Assembly: GCF_011008945.1 (NCBI RefSeq)
Contig: NZ_WYCT01000031.1
Coordinates: forward strand, 1-37,058
Origin: Streptomyces harenosi
GTDB taxonomy: Bacteria > Actinomycetota > Actinomycetes > Streptomycetales > Streptomycetaceae
DNA: 37,058 nucleotides
Direction of reading: 5' to 3'
Made by a program: the position numbers and the translations under genes. Below are positions 30,885 to 37,058 of this stretch, in pieces; the stretch's first letter is position 1; each line of letters opens with the position of its first letter. Below the pieces are notes generated by a model that did no database searches, was not told the DNA's origin, and saw nothing but the letters and a program-made list of their open reading frames with translations.

Positions 30885-31075
30885 CCCGTTACCTCCCCAA
30901 GTCGCCCGAACGACGTACGGATGTCGAGCGTAGCCGCCCGGCGGAGTGAGTGGTGAGTGGTCCGGGCAGGAGTTGCCGAGACGGACGGCACAGGGTATAG
31001 GCGGGCTGCGCGGCGGCCCGCTGACCAGCCACGCGCCGGCCGACGCATGGTCAACTCGGGTCGGGGAGGCGGGCG

Positions 31076-32440
31076 TTGGAACCGGTAGGAGCGGGGAACG
31101 GCAGCCGACGGGACCGGCCGGGCGTGCGGAAGGGGCGGGACCCCGGTGGCCGGGGCGGACCGGACGGGACGCGCCGCCGCCGGGCGCTGGTCGCGGGCTC
31201 GGTGGGCAATCTCATCGAATGGCACGAATTCGGTGTCTACGGATACTTCGCGACGATCATCGCGGAGCGGTTCTTCACGCCCGAGGGAGGCAGCGAGGCC
31301 GAGGCCCTGGTGAAGACGTACGCCTCGTTCGCGCTGGCGTTCTTCTTCCGGCCCGTCGGCGCGGCGCTCTTCGGCCGCCTGGGCGACCGGATCGGGCGCC
31401 GTCCGGTGCTGGTCCTGGTGATCTCCCTGATGACGGGGGCGACGACGCTGATCGGCGCGCTGCCGACGTACGCGCAGGCCGGGGCCGCCGCGCCCTGGCT
31501 GCTGACCTTCCTGCGCATCCTGCAAGGGCTGTCGGCGGGCGGGGAGTTCGGGGGCGCGGTGTCGGTGATGACGGAGTTCGCCCCGCCGGGCCGCCGCGGG
31601 CTGTACGGGTCGTGGCAGTCCTTCACGGTGGCGCTCGGGCTGCTCGGCGGGGCGGGCGCGGCGGCGGTCCTGGCGACCGTGCTGACGGAACAGCAGCTCG
31701 GCGCGTGGGGCTGGCGGCTGCCGTTCCTGCTGACGCTGCCGCTGGGACTGGGGGCGCTGTGGCTGCGGCTGCGGCTGGACGAGACGCCGGCCTTCCGCGA
31801 CGAGACGGCGCGGGTGACTCCGCCCGCGCGCGAGGTGGCGGGGGCGATCGCGCTGGGCGCCGGGCGGATCATGGGATGGGCGGCGGCCGGCTACACCTTC
31901 CTGGTCGTCCTGCCGTCGTACCTCCAGAGCAGTCTGGACGCGGGTTTCCGGCAGGCCCTGGTCGCCACCGTGCTGGCCAACGCGGGGTTCGCGGTGACGA
32001 TCGTCCCGGCGGGGCTGCTCAGCGACCGGGTGGGGCGGCGGCCGGTGATGATGGCGGGGGCGCTGCTGGTGGCGGTGTCCTCCCTGCCGCTGCTGAACCT
32101 GCTCCAGGACCCCGGCGCCCCGGAGGCGGTGAAGGGCGCGGCGGTCCTCGCCGCGGGTGCCTTGGTGGGGCTGATGGCGGGGCCGGGGCCCGCGCTGCTG
32201 TCGGAGATGTTCCCGACGCGGGTGCGCTACACGGGGCTGGGGCTGGCCTACGCGCTGTCCAACGCGGTGTTCTCCGGATGCGCGGGGCTGGTCATCACCG
32301 AGACCGTGGAGCGGACCGGGAACGTGGACGTCCCCGCGTACTACGCGGCGGTGACCTGCGCGGTGAGCGCGCTGGCCCTGGCCGCCGCACCCGGGCGGAC
32401 GGGACGCCGGGCCCGTGCCGCCACCGAGGAGGGGAGGTGA
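31076..32440 (+). CDS. MHS-type major facilitator transporter
   Basis: A 454-residue integral membrane protein with 12 predicted helices in the metabolite:proton symporter (MHS, ProP/KgtP-like) group. VGNLIEWHEFGVYGYFATII (about 43-62) is the family TM1 signature. GRLGDRIGRRPVLVLVISLM (about 98-117) is the MFS loop 2-3 motif, repeated in the second half as GLLSDRVGRRPVMMAGALL, and the central RILQGLSAGGEFGGAVSVMTEF is diagnostic. MHS members import osmolytes, dicarboxylates or aromatic acids; the substrate is not readable. The start is TTG 31076, six bases after a strong GGGGAGG (31063-31069), giving a 39-residue charged tail before TM1. Five bases separate its stop from anmK, so the two are co-transcribed. 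Confidence 0.87.
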   Translation: MEPVGAGNGSRRDRPGVRKGRDPGGRGGPDGTRRRRALVAGSVGNLIEWHEFGVYGYFATIIAERFFTPEGGSEAEALVKTYASFALAFFFRPVGAALFGRLGDRIGRRPVLVLVISLMTGATTLIGALPTYAQAGAAAPWLLTFLRILQGLSAGGEFGGAVSVMTEFAPPGRRGLYGSWQSFTVALGLLGGAGAAAVLATVLTEQQLGAWGWRLPFLLTLPLGLGALWLRLRLDETPAFRDETARVTPPAREVAGAIALGAGRIMGWAAAGYTFLVVLPSYLQSSLDAGFRQALVATVLANAGFAVTIVPAGLLSDRVGRRPVMMAGALLVAVSSLPLLNLLQDPGAPEAVKGAAVLAAGALVGLMAGPGPALLSEMFPTRVRYTGLGLAYALSNAVFSGCAGLVITETVERTGNVDVPAYYAAVTCAVSALALAAAPGRTGRRARAATEEGR

Positions 32441-32445
32441 GCCCG

Positions 32446-33669
32446 ATGAGCGCGACCAGGACGGCGAGTGCGATGAGGGTGATCGGGCTGATGTCCGGTA
32501 CGTCGTACGACGCCGTCGACGCGGCGGCGGCCGATCTGCGCCTGGCCGGGGACCGCCTGGTGCTGGAGCCGCTCGGGGCGGTCAGCGTGCCCTACGACGA
32601 CGAGGTGCGCGGGGCGCTGGCCGCCGCGCTGCCCCCGGCCGCCGTGACGCTCGCCGGCGTGTGCCGGCTGGACACCCGGATCGGGCAGGCGTTCGCCGCG
32701 GCGGCCGTCCGGGCCGACCGGGAACTGTGCGGCGGCACGGCGGAGCTGGTGGCCTCGCACGGGCAGACGGTCTACCACTGGGCGGAAGGGGGGCGGGTGC
32801 ACGGCACCCTCCAGCTCGGGCAGCCGGCCTGGATCGCGGAGGCGACCGGGCTCCCCGTGGTGGCGGACTTCCGGCCGCGGGACGTCGCCGCCGGGGGGCA
32901 GGGCGCCCCGCTGGTCGGTCTGGTGGACTCCCTGTGGCTGCGCGGCCGGCCGGGCACGCCGGTCGCGCTGAACATCGGCGGGATCGCCAACGTCACCGCG
33001 CCGGACGGGACCGCCTTCGACACCGGGCCGGGCTGCGCCCTGATCGACGCCGCCGTCCGGGAGTTCAGCGGCGGCCGCCTGGCCTGCGACAGGGACGGCG
33101 CGCTGGCCGCCCGCGGCCGGGTGCACGGACCGCTGCTGGACCGGCTGCTCGCCGAGTCGTACTACGCGCTCGCCCCGCCGAAGACGACGGGCAAGGAGCT
33201 CTTCCACGCCGGTTATCTGCGCGAGGCGCTGGCCGGGCTGGGGGCGCCGCCCGCCGAGGACGTCCTCGCCACGCTGACCCGGCTCACCGCCCGCACGATC
33301 GCGGACGCCGTGCGGGCGGCCGGCGCGACGGAGGTGATCGCCTCCGGCGGCGGCACCCGCAATCCGGTGCTGATGGACCTGCTCGGGAGATCGCTGCCGG
33401 GGGTGGCGCTGCGCACCTCCGGCGAACTGGGGCTGCCGGAGCAGGCGAAGGAGGCGTACGCCTTCGCCGTCCTGGGGTTCCTGACGGCGCACGGCCTGCC
33501 GGGCACCGATCCGGTGAGCACCGGGGCGCGGCACCCGAGCGTGCTGGGCTCGCTGACGCCGGGCCGGCGGGGACTGCGGCTGCCGCCGCCGGTACGGGTG
33601 GCGCCGGCGCGGCTGGTGGTGGTCCCGCCCGGCACGGACGGCCGCGACGCGGGCCCCGGTGCCGGATAG
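32446..33669 (+). CDS. anmK: anhydro-N-acetylmuramic acid kinase
   Basis: A 407-residue AnmK, which phosphorylates 1,6-anhydro-MurNAc to MurNAc-6-phosphate with ATP and opens the ring, a step in cell-wall recycling. Landmarks are IGLMSGTSYDAVDAA (about 13-27; most AnmK have GTSLDG, here GTSYDA), VASHGQTVYH (about 103-112), VVADFRPRDVAAGGQGAPLV (about 140-159), LNIGGIANVT (about 176-185), FDTGPGCALIDAAV (about 193-206) and IASGGGTRNPVLM (about 300-312). It follows the MHS transporter by 5 bp with GGAGGTG overlapping that gene's stop. No MurQ etherase gene is in the window. High confidence on family. Confidence 0.93.
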   Translation: MSATRTASAMRVIGLMSGTSYDAVDAAAADLRLAGDRLVLEPLGAVSVPYDDEVRGALAAALPPAAVTLAGVCRLDTRIGQAFAAAAVRADRELCGGTAELVASHGQTVYHWAEGGRVHGTLQLGQPAWIAEATGLPVVADFRPRDVAAGGQGAPLVGLVDSLWLRGRPGTPVALNIGGIANVTAPDGTAFDTGPGCALIDAAVREFSGGRLACDRDGALAARGRVHGPLLDRLLAESYYALAPPKTTGKELFHAGYLREALAGLGAPPAEDVLATLTRLTARTIADAVRAAGATEVIASGGGTRNPVLMDLLGRSLPGVALRTSGELGLPEQAKEAYAFAVLGFLTAHGLPGTDPVSTGARHPSVLGSLTPGRRGLRLPPPVRVAPARLVVVPPGTDGRDAGPGAG

Positions 33670-33717
33670 GGGGCCTCCTCTCATCGCGCTTTCACCGACG
33701 CCTCATACGGTGTGCCC

Positions 33718-35205
33718 ATGACGCAGGTGACTCCTCCCGGGTGGTATCCGGACCCCGGGCAGACAAGTGACGGTCCCCCGGCCGAACGCTGGTGGGACGG
33801 CAAGGCGTGGACGGACCGGATCCGCCCCGTGGGGCCCGCCGCCGCGGGGGACACCCCGCCGCCGGGGGGCGGGGCGCCGTCCGGGCAGGCGGCACAGCCG
33901 CCCGTGGACGAAGGCGGCGCCGCGAGCCCGGCGGCCGCGGCCCAGCCCGGACAGCGGGCCCAGCCCCCGGTGGACGGGACCGGGTCCGCGGACGCGGCGG
34001 ACGGCACCGGGTCCGGGACCCCGGCGACCGCCGCCCGGCCCGGAGAACCGGCCCACAGCGCAGCGGACGGGACCGGGTCCGGGGACGCGGCGGACGGGAC
34101 CGGGTCCGGGACCCCGGCGACCGCCGCCCGGCCCGGAGAACCGGCCCACAGCGCGGCGGACGGGACCCAGCCCGCGGACGCGGTGGTCGCGGAACAGCCC
34201 GGACCCCCCGGACCATCGGGCCGGCCCCCGGCCGAGGGCACGGGGCCGGCGCCCGCGGCGTACCCGGGACAGCCGGTCCAGCCCCCGGCCGAGGACACCC
34301 GGTCCGCGCCTGCGGCGTACCCGGCACCGCCGGGCGGGCCCGGGTACCCGGCGTTTCCCGGACAGACCGCGCACCCCGGCCACCCCGGCCACCCGGGCTT
34401 TCCCGGGCAGCCGGTGTACCCGGGCTACCCGGCGTATCCCGCGCAGCCCGTCGCTGCCCGGCGGCGCGGGCTGCGCACCGGCATCGCCGTGGCGCTGGCC
34501 GCGGCGGTCCTCGCCAGCATCGGCGTCGGCGTCTACGCCCTGGCCGGTGACGGCGGCCGCGGCGACGACCGGGCCGGATCGCAGCAGCAGGACCCGCGCC
34601 CGGGCGGTCCGGACGGCCAGGACGGTCCCTTCGGGGACGGGGAGGGCGGGCCGTCCCCGTCCGATCCGCCGAAGGTGGACAGCGGGTCGGTGACCGACCC
34701 GCTCAGCGGCATCAGCCTGCCCGTCCCGGACGGCTGGTACGGCCAGGAACTCCCCTACGGCGCGCAGGTGACGTCGGACGACTCCTACCCGTGCCCCGGC
34801 GACACCTCCGAGACCTGCACCAAGGGCGGGGCCTACTCGGCGCCGGCGATGCTGCTGAAGACGGAGGGCGACACCGCCGAGGAGGTCGCCAAGGCGGACA
34901 TCGAGGCGAACGCGCGGGAGTCGTACGGGGGCAGGACCTACGGCTCGATCACCTCCCACGAGGTGCTCGCGTCCAGGGCGGTGACCGTGGCCGGGCAGAA
35001 GGGCTATCTGGTCCGCTGGAAGGCGGTCACGAGCAAGGGCGCCGACGGCTACGTCGAGTCGCTCGCCTTCCCCTCCCCGGGGAATCCCCGGCAGATCGTC
35101 GTCGTGCGCTTCGGTGTCGACGTCGGCGAGGGACAGGGCGTGATCGACGAGATCACGAAGGGCATCGAGAAGGCGTCCGGCGGCGGGAACGGGCAGGACG
35201 TCTGA
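33718..35205 (+). CDS. DUF2510 single-pass membrane protein with Pro/Gly-rich repeats
   Basis: A 495-residue protein. The N-terminus TPPGWYPDPGQ...ERWWDGKAWTDRIRP (about 5-37) is a DUF2510 domain. About 200 residues of low-complexity Pro/Ala/Gly sequence follow, with a 31-residue tandem duplication and a 'PGYPAFPGQTAHPGHPGHPG' run. A transmembrane helix IAVALAAAVLASIGVGVYAL (about 259-278) leads to an extracytoplasmic domain (about 325-495). That domain contains LSGISLPVPDGWYG, a Cys pair in YPCPGDTSETCTKG, and AVTVAGQKGYLVRWKAVT. DUF2510 therefore faces the cytoplasm. Function unknown; family members are common in actinobacterial envelopes. A TACGGT hexamer (33706-33711) seven bases before the ATG suggests a leaderless transcript. 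Confidence 0.85.
   Translation: MTQVTPPGWYPDPGQTSDGPPAERWWDGKAWTDRIRPVGPAAAGDTPPPGGGAPSGQAAQPPVDEGGAASPAAAAQPGQRAQPPVDGTGSADAADGTGSGTPATAARPGEPAHSAADGTGSGDAADGTGSGTPATAARPGEPAHSAADGTQPADAVVAEQPGPPGPSGRPPAEGTGPAPAAYPGQPVQPPAEDTRSAPAAYPAPPGGPGYPAFPGQTAHPGHPGHPGFPGQPVYPGYPAYPAQPVAARRRGLRTGIAVALAAAVLASIGVGVYALAGDGGRGDDRAGSQQQDPRPGGPDGQDGPFGDGEGGPSPSDPPKVDSGSVTDPLSGISLPVPDGWYGQELPYGAQVTSDDSYPCPGDTSETCTKGGAYSAPAMLLKTEGDTAEEVAKADIEANARESYGGRTYGSITSHEVLASRAVTVAGQKGYLVRWKAVTSKGADGYVESLAFPSPGNPRQIVVVRFGVDVGEGQGVIDEITKGIEKASGGGNGQDV
33970..34167 (+). repeat. 93-bp tandem duplication in the DUF2510 gene
   Basis: Units starting GACGCGGCGG at 33991 and 34084 are 93 bp (31 codons) apart and nearly identical through ...GGAGAACCGGCCCACAGCG. 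Similarity extends about 20 bp upstream of the first. Both encode DAADGTGSGTPATAARPGEP followed by AHSAADGT. The period is a multiple of three, so the frame is kept. Confidence 0.85.
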
Positions 35206-35229
35206 GCCGTCCCCCGGCCCCCGCACGGC

Positions 35230-35274
35230 GGCCGGGTGGGTCGCCCCTCCGCTCAAGAGGCGTCCCACCCGGCC
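35230..35274. terminator. bidirectional terminator between DUF2510 and tetR genes
   Basis: GGCCGGGTGGG (35230-35240) and CCCACCCGGCC (35264-35274) form a perfect 11-bp stem around a 23-nt loop containing a smaller CCTC/GAGG stem. It lies 25 bp after the DUF2510 stop and 83 bp beyond the end of the convergent tetR gene. Confidence 0.65.
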
Positions 35275-35356
35275 GGGGGTGCGCGCCGCCCCCGTCCCCA
35301 CGGGTCGGCGCGAGCAGGTCACCGTCCAGTCATCCCATGGACGGCGGCCTGGGTCT

Positions 35357-35971
35357 TCAGGTGAGGCCGAGCGCCGGCAGCACGGCGGCCTCCACGAAAC
35401 GGACCAGGTAGTCCGCGTCGGCGTACTCGCCCTCCACGACGGGCCGCACCCGCAGCACGCCGAACATCTGCGCGGGCACGTACTCCAGGGCCGGATGGTC
35501 CGCGGCGACCTCGCCACGCGCCACGCCGCGCTCCAGGATCTGCCGCAGCGCGGCGATCTCGGGTTCGACGAGCGCCTCCCGCAGTGCCTGCTGGAGCTCG
35601 GCGTCCTGCATCACGGCGTGGCCGAGCGCCTGGAGCAGCCGGGTGTCCTTGCCCGACCACTCGCCCGCCGCCCGGGCCGCCTGGCGCAGGTCCTCGGCGA
35701 GCGATCCGGTGTCGATGCCCGCGAAGCGCACCCGGCGGTGGGAGCGCAGGGCCGCCGCGACGAACTGGGGCTTGGTCTTCCACTGCCGGTAGAGCGTGGA
35801 CTTGCTGCACCGGGTGCTGGCGGCCACGCCCTCCATGGTGACGGCGTCGTAACCGCACTCCCGGATCTGCTCGAGGACGGCGTCGAAGAACTCCTGCTCA
35901 CGCTCGGGCGTGATCTTGGAGCGGCGCGAGGCGACGACCGTGTCCGGTCGGTCCGCGGCCTGCGGCGTCAT
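35357..35971 (-). CDS. TetR/AcrR-family transcriptional regulator
   Basis: A 204-residue TetR-family repressor. The helix-turn-helix region is EQEFFDAVLEQIRECGYDAVTMEGVAASTRCSKSTLYRQWKTKPQFVAAAL (about 25-75), with the usual 'STLYRQW' recognition end. The C-terminal part (EDLRQAARAAGEWSGKD...HPALEYVPAQMFGVLRVRPVVEGEYADADYLVRFVEAAVLPAL) belongs to the TetR_C_11-like ligand domain. The start is ATG 35971 (MTPQAADRPDTVV) with GAGGAGTGCAGCCG upstream; longer in-frame starts would run through the operator. A large inverted-repeat operator lies 76-141 bp upstream, so autorepression, and control of the divergent PAP2 gene, is likely. Ligand unknown. Confidence 0.9.
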   Translation of the reverse strand: MTPQAADRPDTVVASRRSKITPEREQEFFDAVLEQIRECGYDAVTMEGVAASTRCSKSTLYRQWKTKPQFVAAALRSHRRVRFAGIDTGSLAEDLRQAARAAGEWSGKDTRLLQALGHAVMQDAELQQALREALVEPEIAALRQILERGVARGEVAADHPALEYVPAQMFGVLRVRPVVEGEYADADYLVRFVEAAVLPALGLT

Positions 35972-36046
35972 CGGCTGCACTCCTCGCTCGGATCCGGTGG
36001 GCCCAGGGCCCGGCTGTGCCCGTACTCCAGTGTGTCGTACGGCCAT

Positions 36047-36112
36047 CGATACGTCAGTGTACCGGTACACGAGCGTATCGGTACACTGACGTATCGGAAC
36101 GGGAACGTATCG
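36047..36112. promoter_or_regulatory. composite operator between tetR and the PAP2 gene
   Basis: CGATACGTCAGTGTACCG (36047-36064) and its perfect 18-bp inverse CGGTACACTGACGTATCG (36079-36096) flank a 14-bp spacer. A perfect 14-bp palindrome GTGTACCGGTACAC (36057-36070) is nested in it. CGTATCG recurs at 36074, 36090 and 36106, exactly 16 bp apart, with an inverted copy at 36047. This dense symmetry suits cooperative binding of TetR dimers from the adjacent gene. Confidence 0.75.
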
Positions 36113-36233
36113 ATGACTGCCGTCGCCCTCCCGTACCCGTCCGGGCTCACCACCGACGAACCCGGCGCCACCCGGCGAGTCACCAGCTCCGCCGCACCAC
36201 CACACGCACCACCGTCAGCGAAGGGGCCGGGGG

Positions 36234-37058
36234 ATGAATGCCCGCACCGAGCCTGCAGAAGCGGAGCCCGACGCGTCAGCGCGGCCGCCGCTCGTCCGTG
36301 AGCTCCTGCTCGTGGCAGGGCTTTTCCTCGTCTACAAGGCCGGCCGGGCGCTGGCGACCGGCCACACCGGTGAGGCGTTCGGCAACGCGCACCACGTGTG
36401 GGACCTGGAACGCGCCCTGCGCCTGCCCGGCGAGGGCGCGGTGCAGTCCCTGCTGCTGCACGGCCACGCCCTGGTGCGGACGGCGAACACCTACTACGCC
36501 ACCGTCCACTTCCCGGCCACCGCGGCCTTCCTGATCTGGCTCTACCTGCGCCGGCCCGCGCACTACGTCTGGGCCCGCCGGGTGCTGGCCGCGGTGACCG
36601 CCGCCGCGCTGGCGCTGCATCTGGCCTTCCCCCTGGCGCCGCCGCGGATGCTGGCCGCGGCCGGCCTGATCGACACCGGGCGGGTGTACGGGCCCTCGGT
36701 CTACGGGCCGCCGCAGAGCGACCACCTGTCGAACCAGTTCGCGGCGATGCCGTCCCTGCACTTCGGCTGGGCGCTGATGCTGGCGATCGGCCTGATCGCC
36801 GCCACCCGGTCGCGCCTGCGGTGGCTGTGGCTGCTGCATCCGCTGCTGACCCTGCTGGTGATCGTGGGGACGGCGAACCACTACTGGCTGGACGCGATCG
36901 CGGCGACGGCCCTGCTCGGCCTCGCCCTGGCGCTGGTCCGCCCGCCGCACCGCGCGGCCGCCCCGGCGGGCCCCGGCGCGGGCGAGCCGCCGGCCGGCGC
37001 GCGGGGGCACCTCGCACCGGCCGCGCAGCCGGGGCCGGTGCGAGGTGCCCCGCCGGAA
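36234..37058 (+). CDS. PAP2-superfamily phosphatase/AUR1-like membrane protein (3' end outside window)
   Basis: At least 275 codons with no stop before the window ends. After a short cytoplasmic head (MNARTEPAEAEPDASARPP) come about six hydrophobic helices. The phosphatase motifs are AMPSLHFGWALMLAIG (about 173-188; C2, with Ser-x-His core) and NHYWLDAIAATALLGLA (about 219-235; C3, His-x4-Asp). The VWDLERALRLPGEGAVQ segment near the start is typical of the PAP2_3 (inositolphosphotransferase-like) subgroup. It probably acts on lipid phosphates or transfers phospho-head groups at the outer membrane face. GGCCGGGGG precedes ATG 36234. It is divergent from tetR and probably under its operator. 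The C-terminal 40 codons are Pro/Gly/Ala-rich. Confidence 0.85.
   Translation, partial: MNARTEPAEAEPDASARPPLVRELLLVAGLFLVYKAGRALATGHTGEAFGNAHHVWDLERALRLPGEGAVQSLLLHGHALVRTANTYYATVHFPATAAFLIWLYLRRPAHYVWARRVLAAVTAAALALHLAFPLAPPRMLAAAGLIDTGRVYGPSVYGPPQSDHLSNQFAAMPSLHFGWALMLAIGLIAATRSRLRWLWLLHPLLTLLVIVGTANHYWLDAIAATALLGLALALVRPPHRAAAPAGPGAGEPPAGARGHLAPAAQPGPVRGAPPE
37004..37051. terminator. perfect 19-bp inverted repeat at the window end
   Basis: GGGGCACCTCGCACCGGCC (37004-37022) and GGCCGGTGCGAGGTGCCCC (37033-37051) form a perfect 19-bp stem with a 10-nt loop, the strongest hairpin seen in the window. It looks like a terminator, yet the PAP2 reading frame is still open through it, so the stop must lie just beyond 37058. 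Confidence 0.6.

Noticed and set aside
30946..32445. Open frame upstream of anmK fused in frame to it, giving a 907-residue product
   Set aside because: It overlaps the MHS transporter in another frame and is Arg/Gly-rich. AnmK has a normal start at 32446 with a good Shine-Dalgarno.

Overview
This 37 kb window is high-GC chromosomal DNA with strong third-position G/C bias, GTG and TTG starts, a WhiB-like (Wbl) protein, an SsgA-family sporulation protein, a twin-arginine small laccase and dense gene packing. Together these point to a Streptomyces. From memory, the gene order resembles the Streptomyces coelicolor segment that carries ssgD, the small laccase SLAC and the pca operon, read in descending locus order. 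I could not run an alignment to confirm this.

Layout. (1) 1-6.7 kb: a small conserved protein, endonuclease V, a basic 'plasmid stabilization' protein, an SsgD-type sporulation protein, an ABC-F ATPase behind a good promoter and a 250-nt leader, a YVTN beta-propeller protein, a small membrane protein and a SUKH-like protein. (2) 6.7-10.3 kb: a dimethylargininase, an acyl-ACP desaturase with an elaborate operator, a Wbl protein and a two-domain VOC protein. (3) 10.3-16.3 kb: a Tat-exported two-domain laccase, divergent from a two-gene secreted unit of ThuA + PQQ-type sugar dehydrogenase followed by cupredoxin + three OmpL47-like repeats + DUF1080. I read this as a possible extracellular copper/quinone sugar-oxidation system. 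(4) 16.3-21 kb: a divergent Prim-Pol/DNA ligase C pair, a zinc alcohol dehydrogenase and a DUF3048 lipoprotein. (5) 21-28.1 kb: the complete protocatechuate branch of the beta-ketoadipate pathway (pcaV divergent from pcaIJFHGBL), with near-continuous stop/start overlaps. (6) 28.2-30.9 kb: a large LuxR-like (LAL-type) ATPase gene, convergent to pcaL, broken by an in-frame amber codon and lacking the usual C-terminal HTH. (7) 31-37 kb: an MHS-type transporter with anhydro-MurNAc kinase, a DUF2510 membrane protein with a 93-bp tandem duplication, a TetR regulator with an 18-bp inverted-repeat operator, and a PAP2-type phosphatase that runs off the end.

How the parts fit. The laccase and pca operon are both relevant to plant-derived aromatics: the laccase could act on lignin-type phenolics outside the cell, and the pca enzymes convert protocatechuate to acetyl-CoA and succinyl-CoA inside. 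The cupredoxin/dehydrogenase/DUF1080 unit next to the laccase suggests a neighbouring role in oxidising plant or fungal sugars. No tRNA, rRNA, CRISPR array, transposase or prophage gene was seen.
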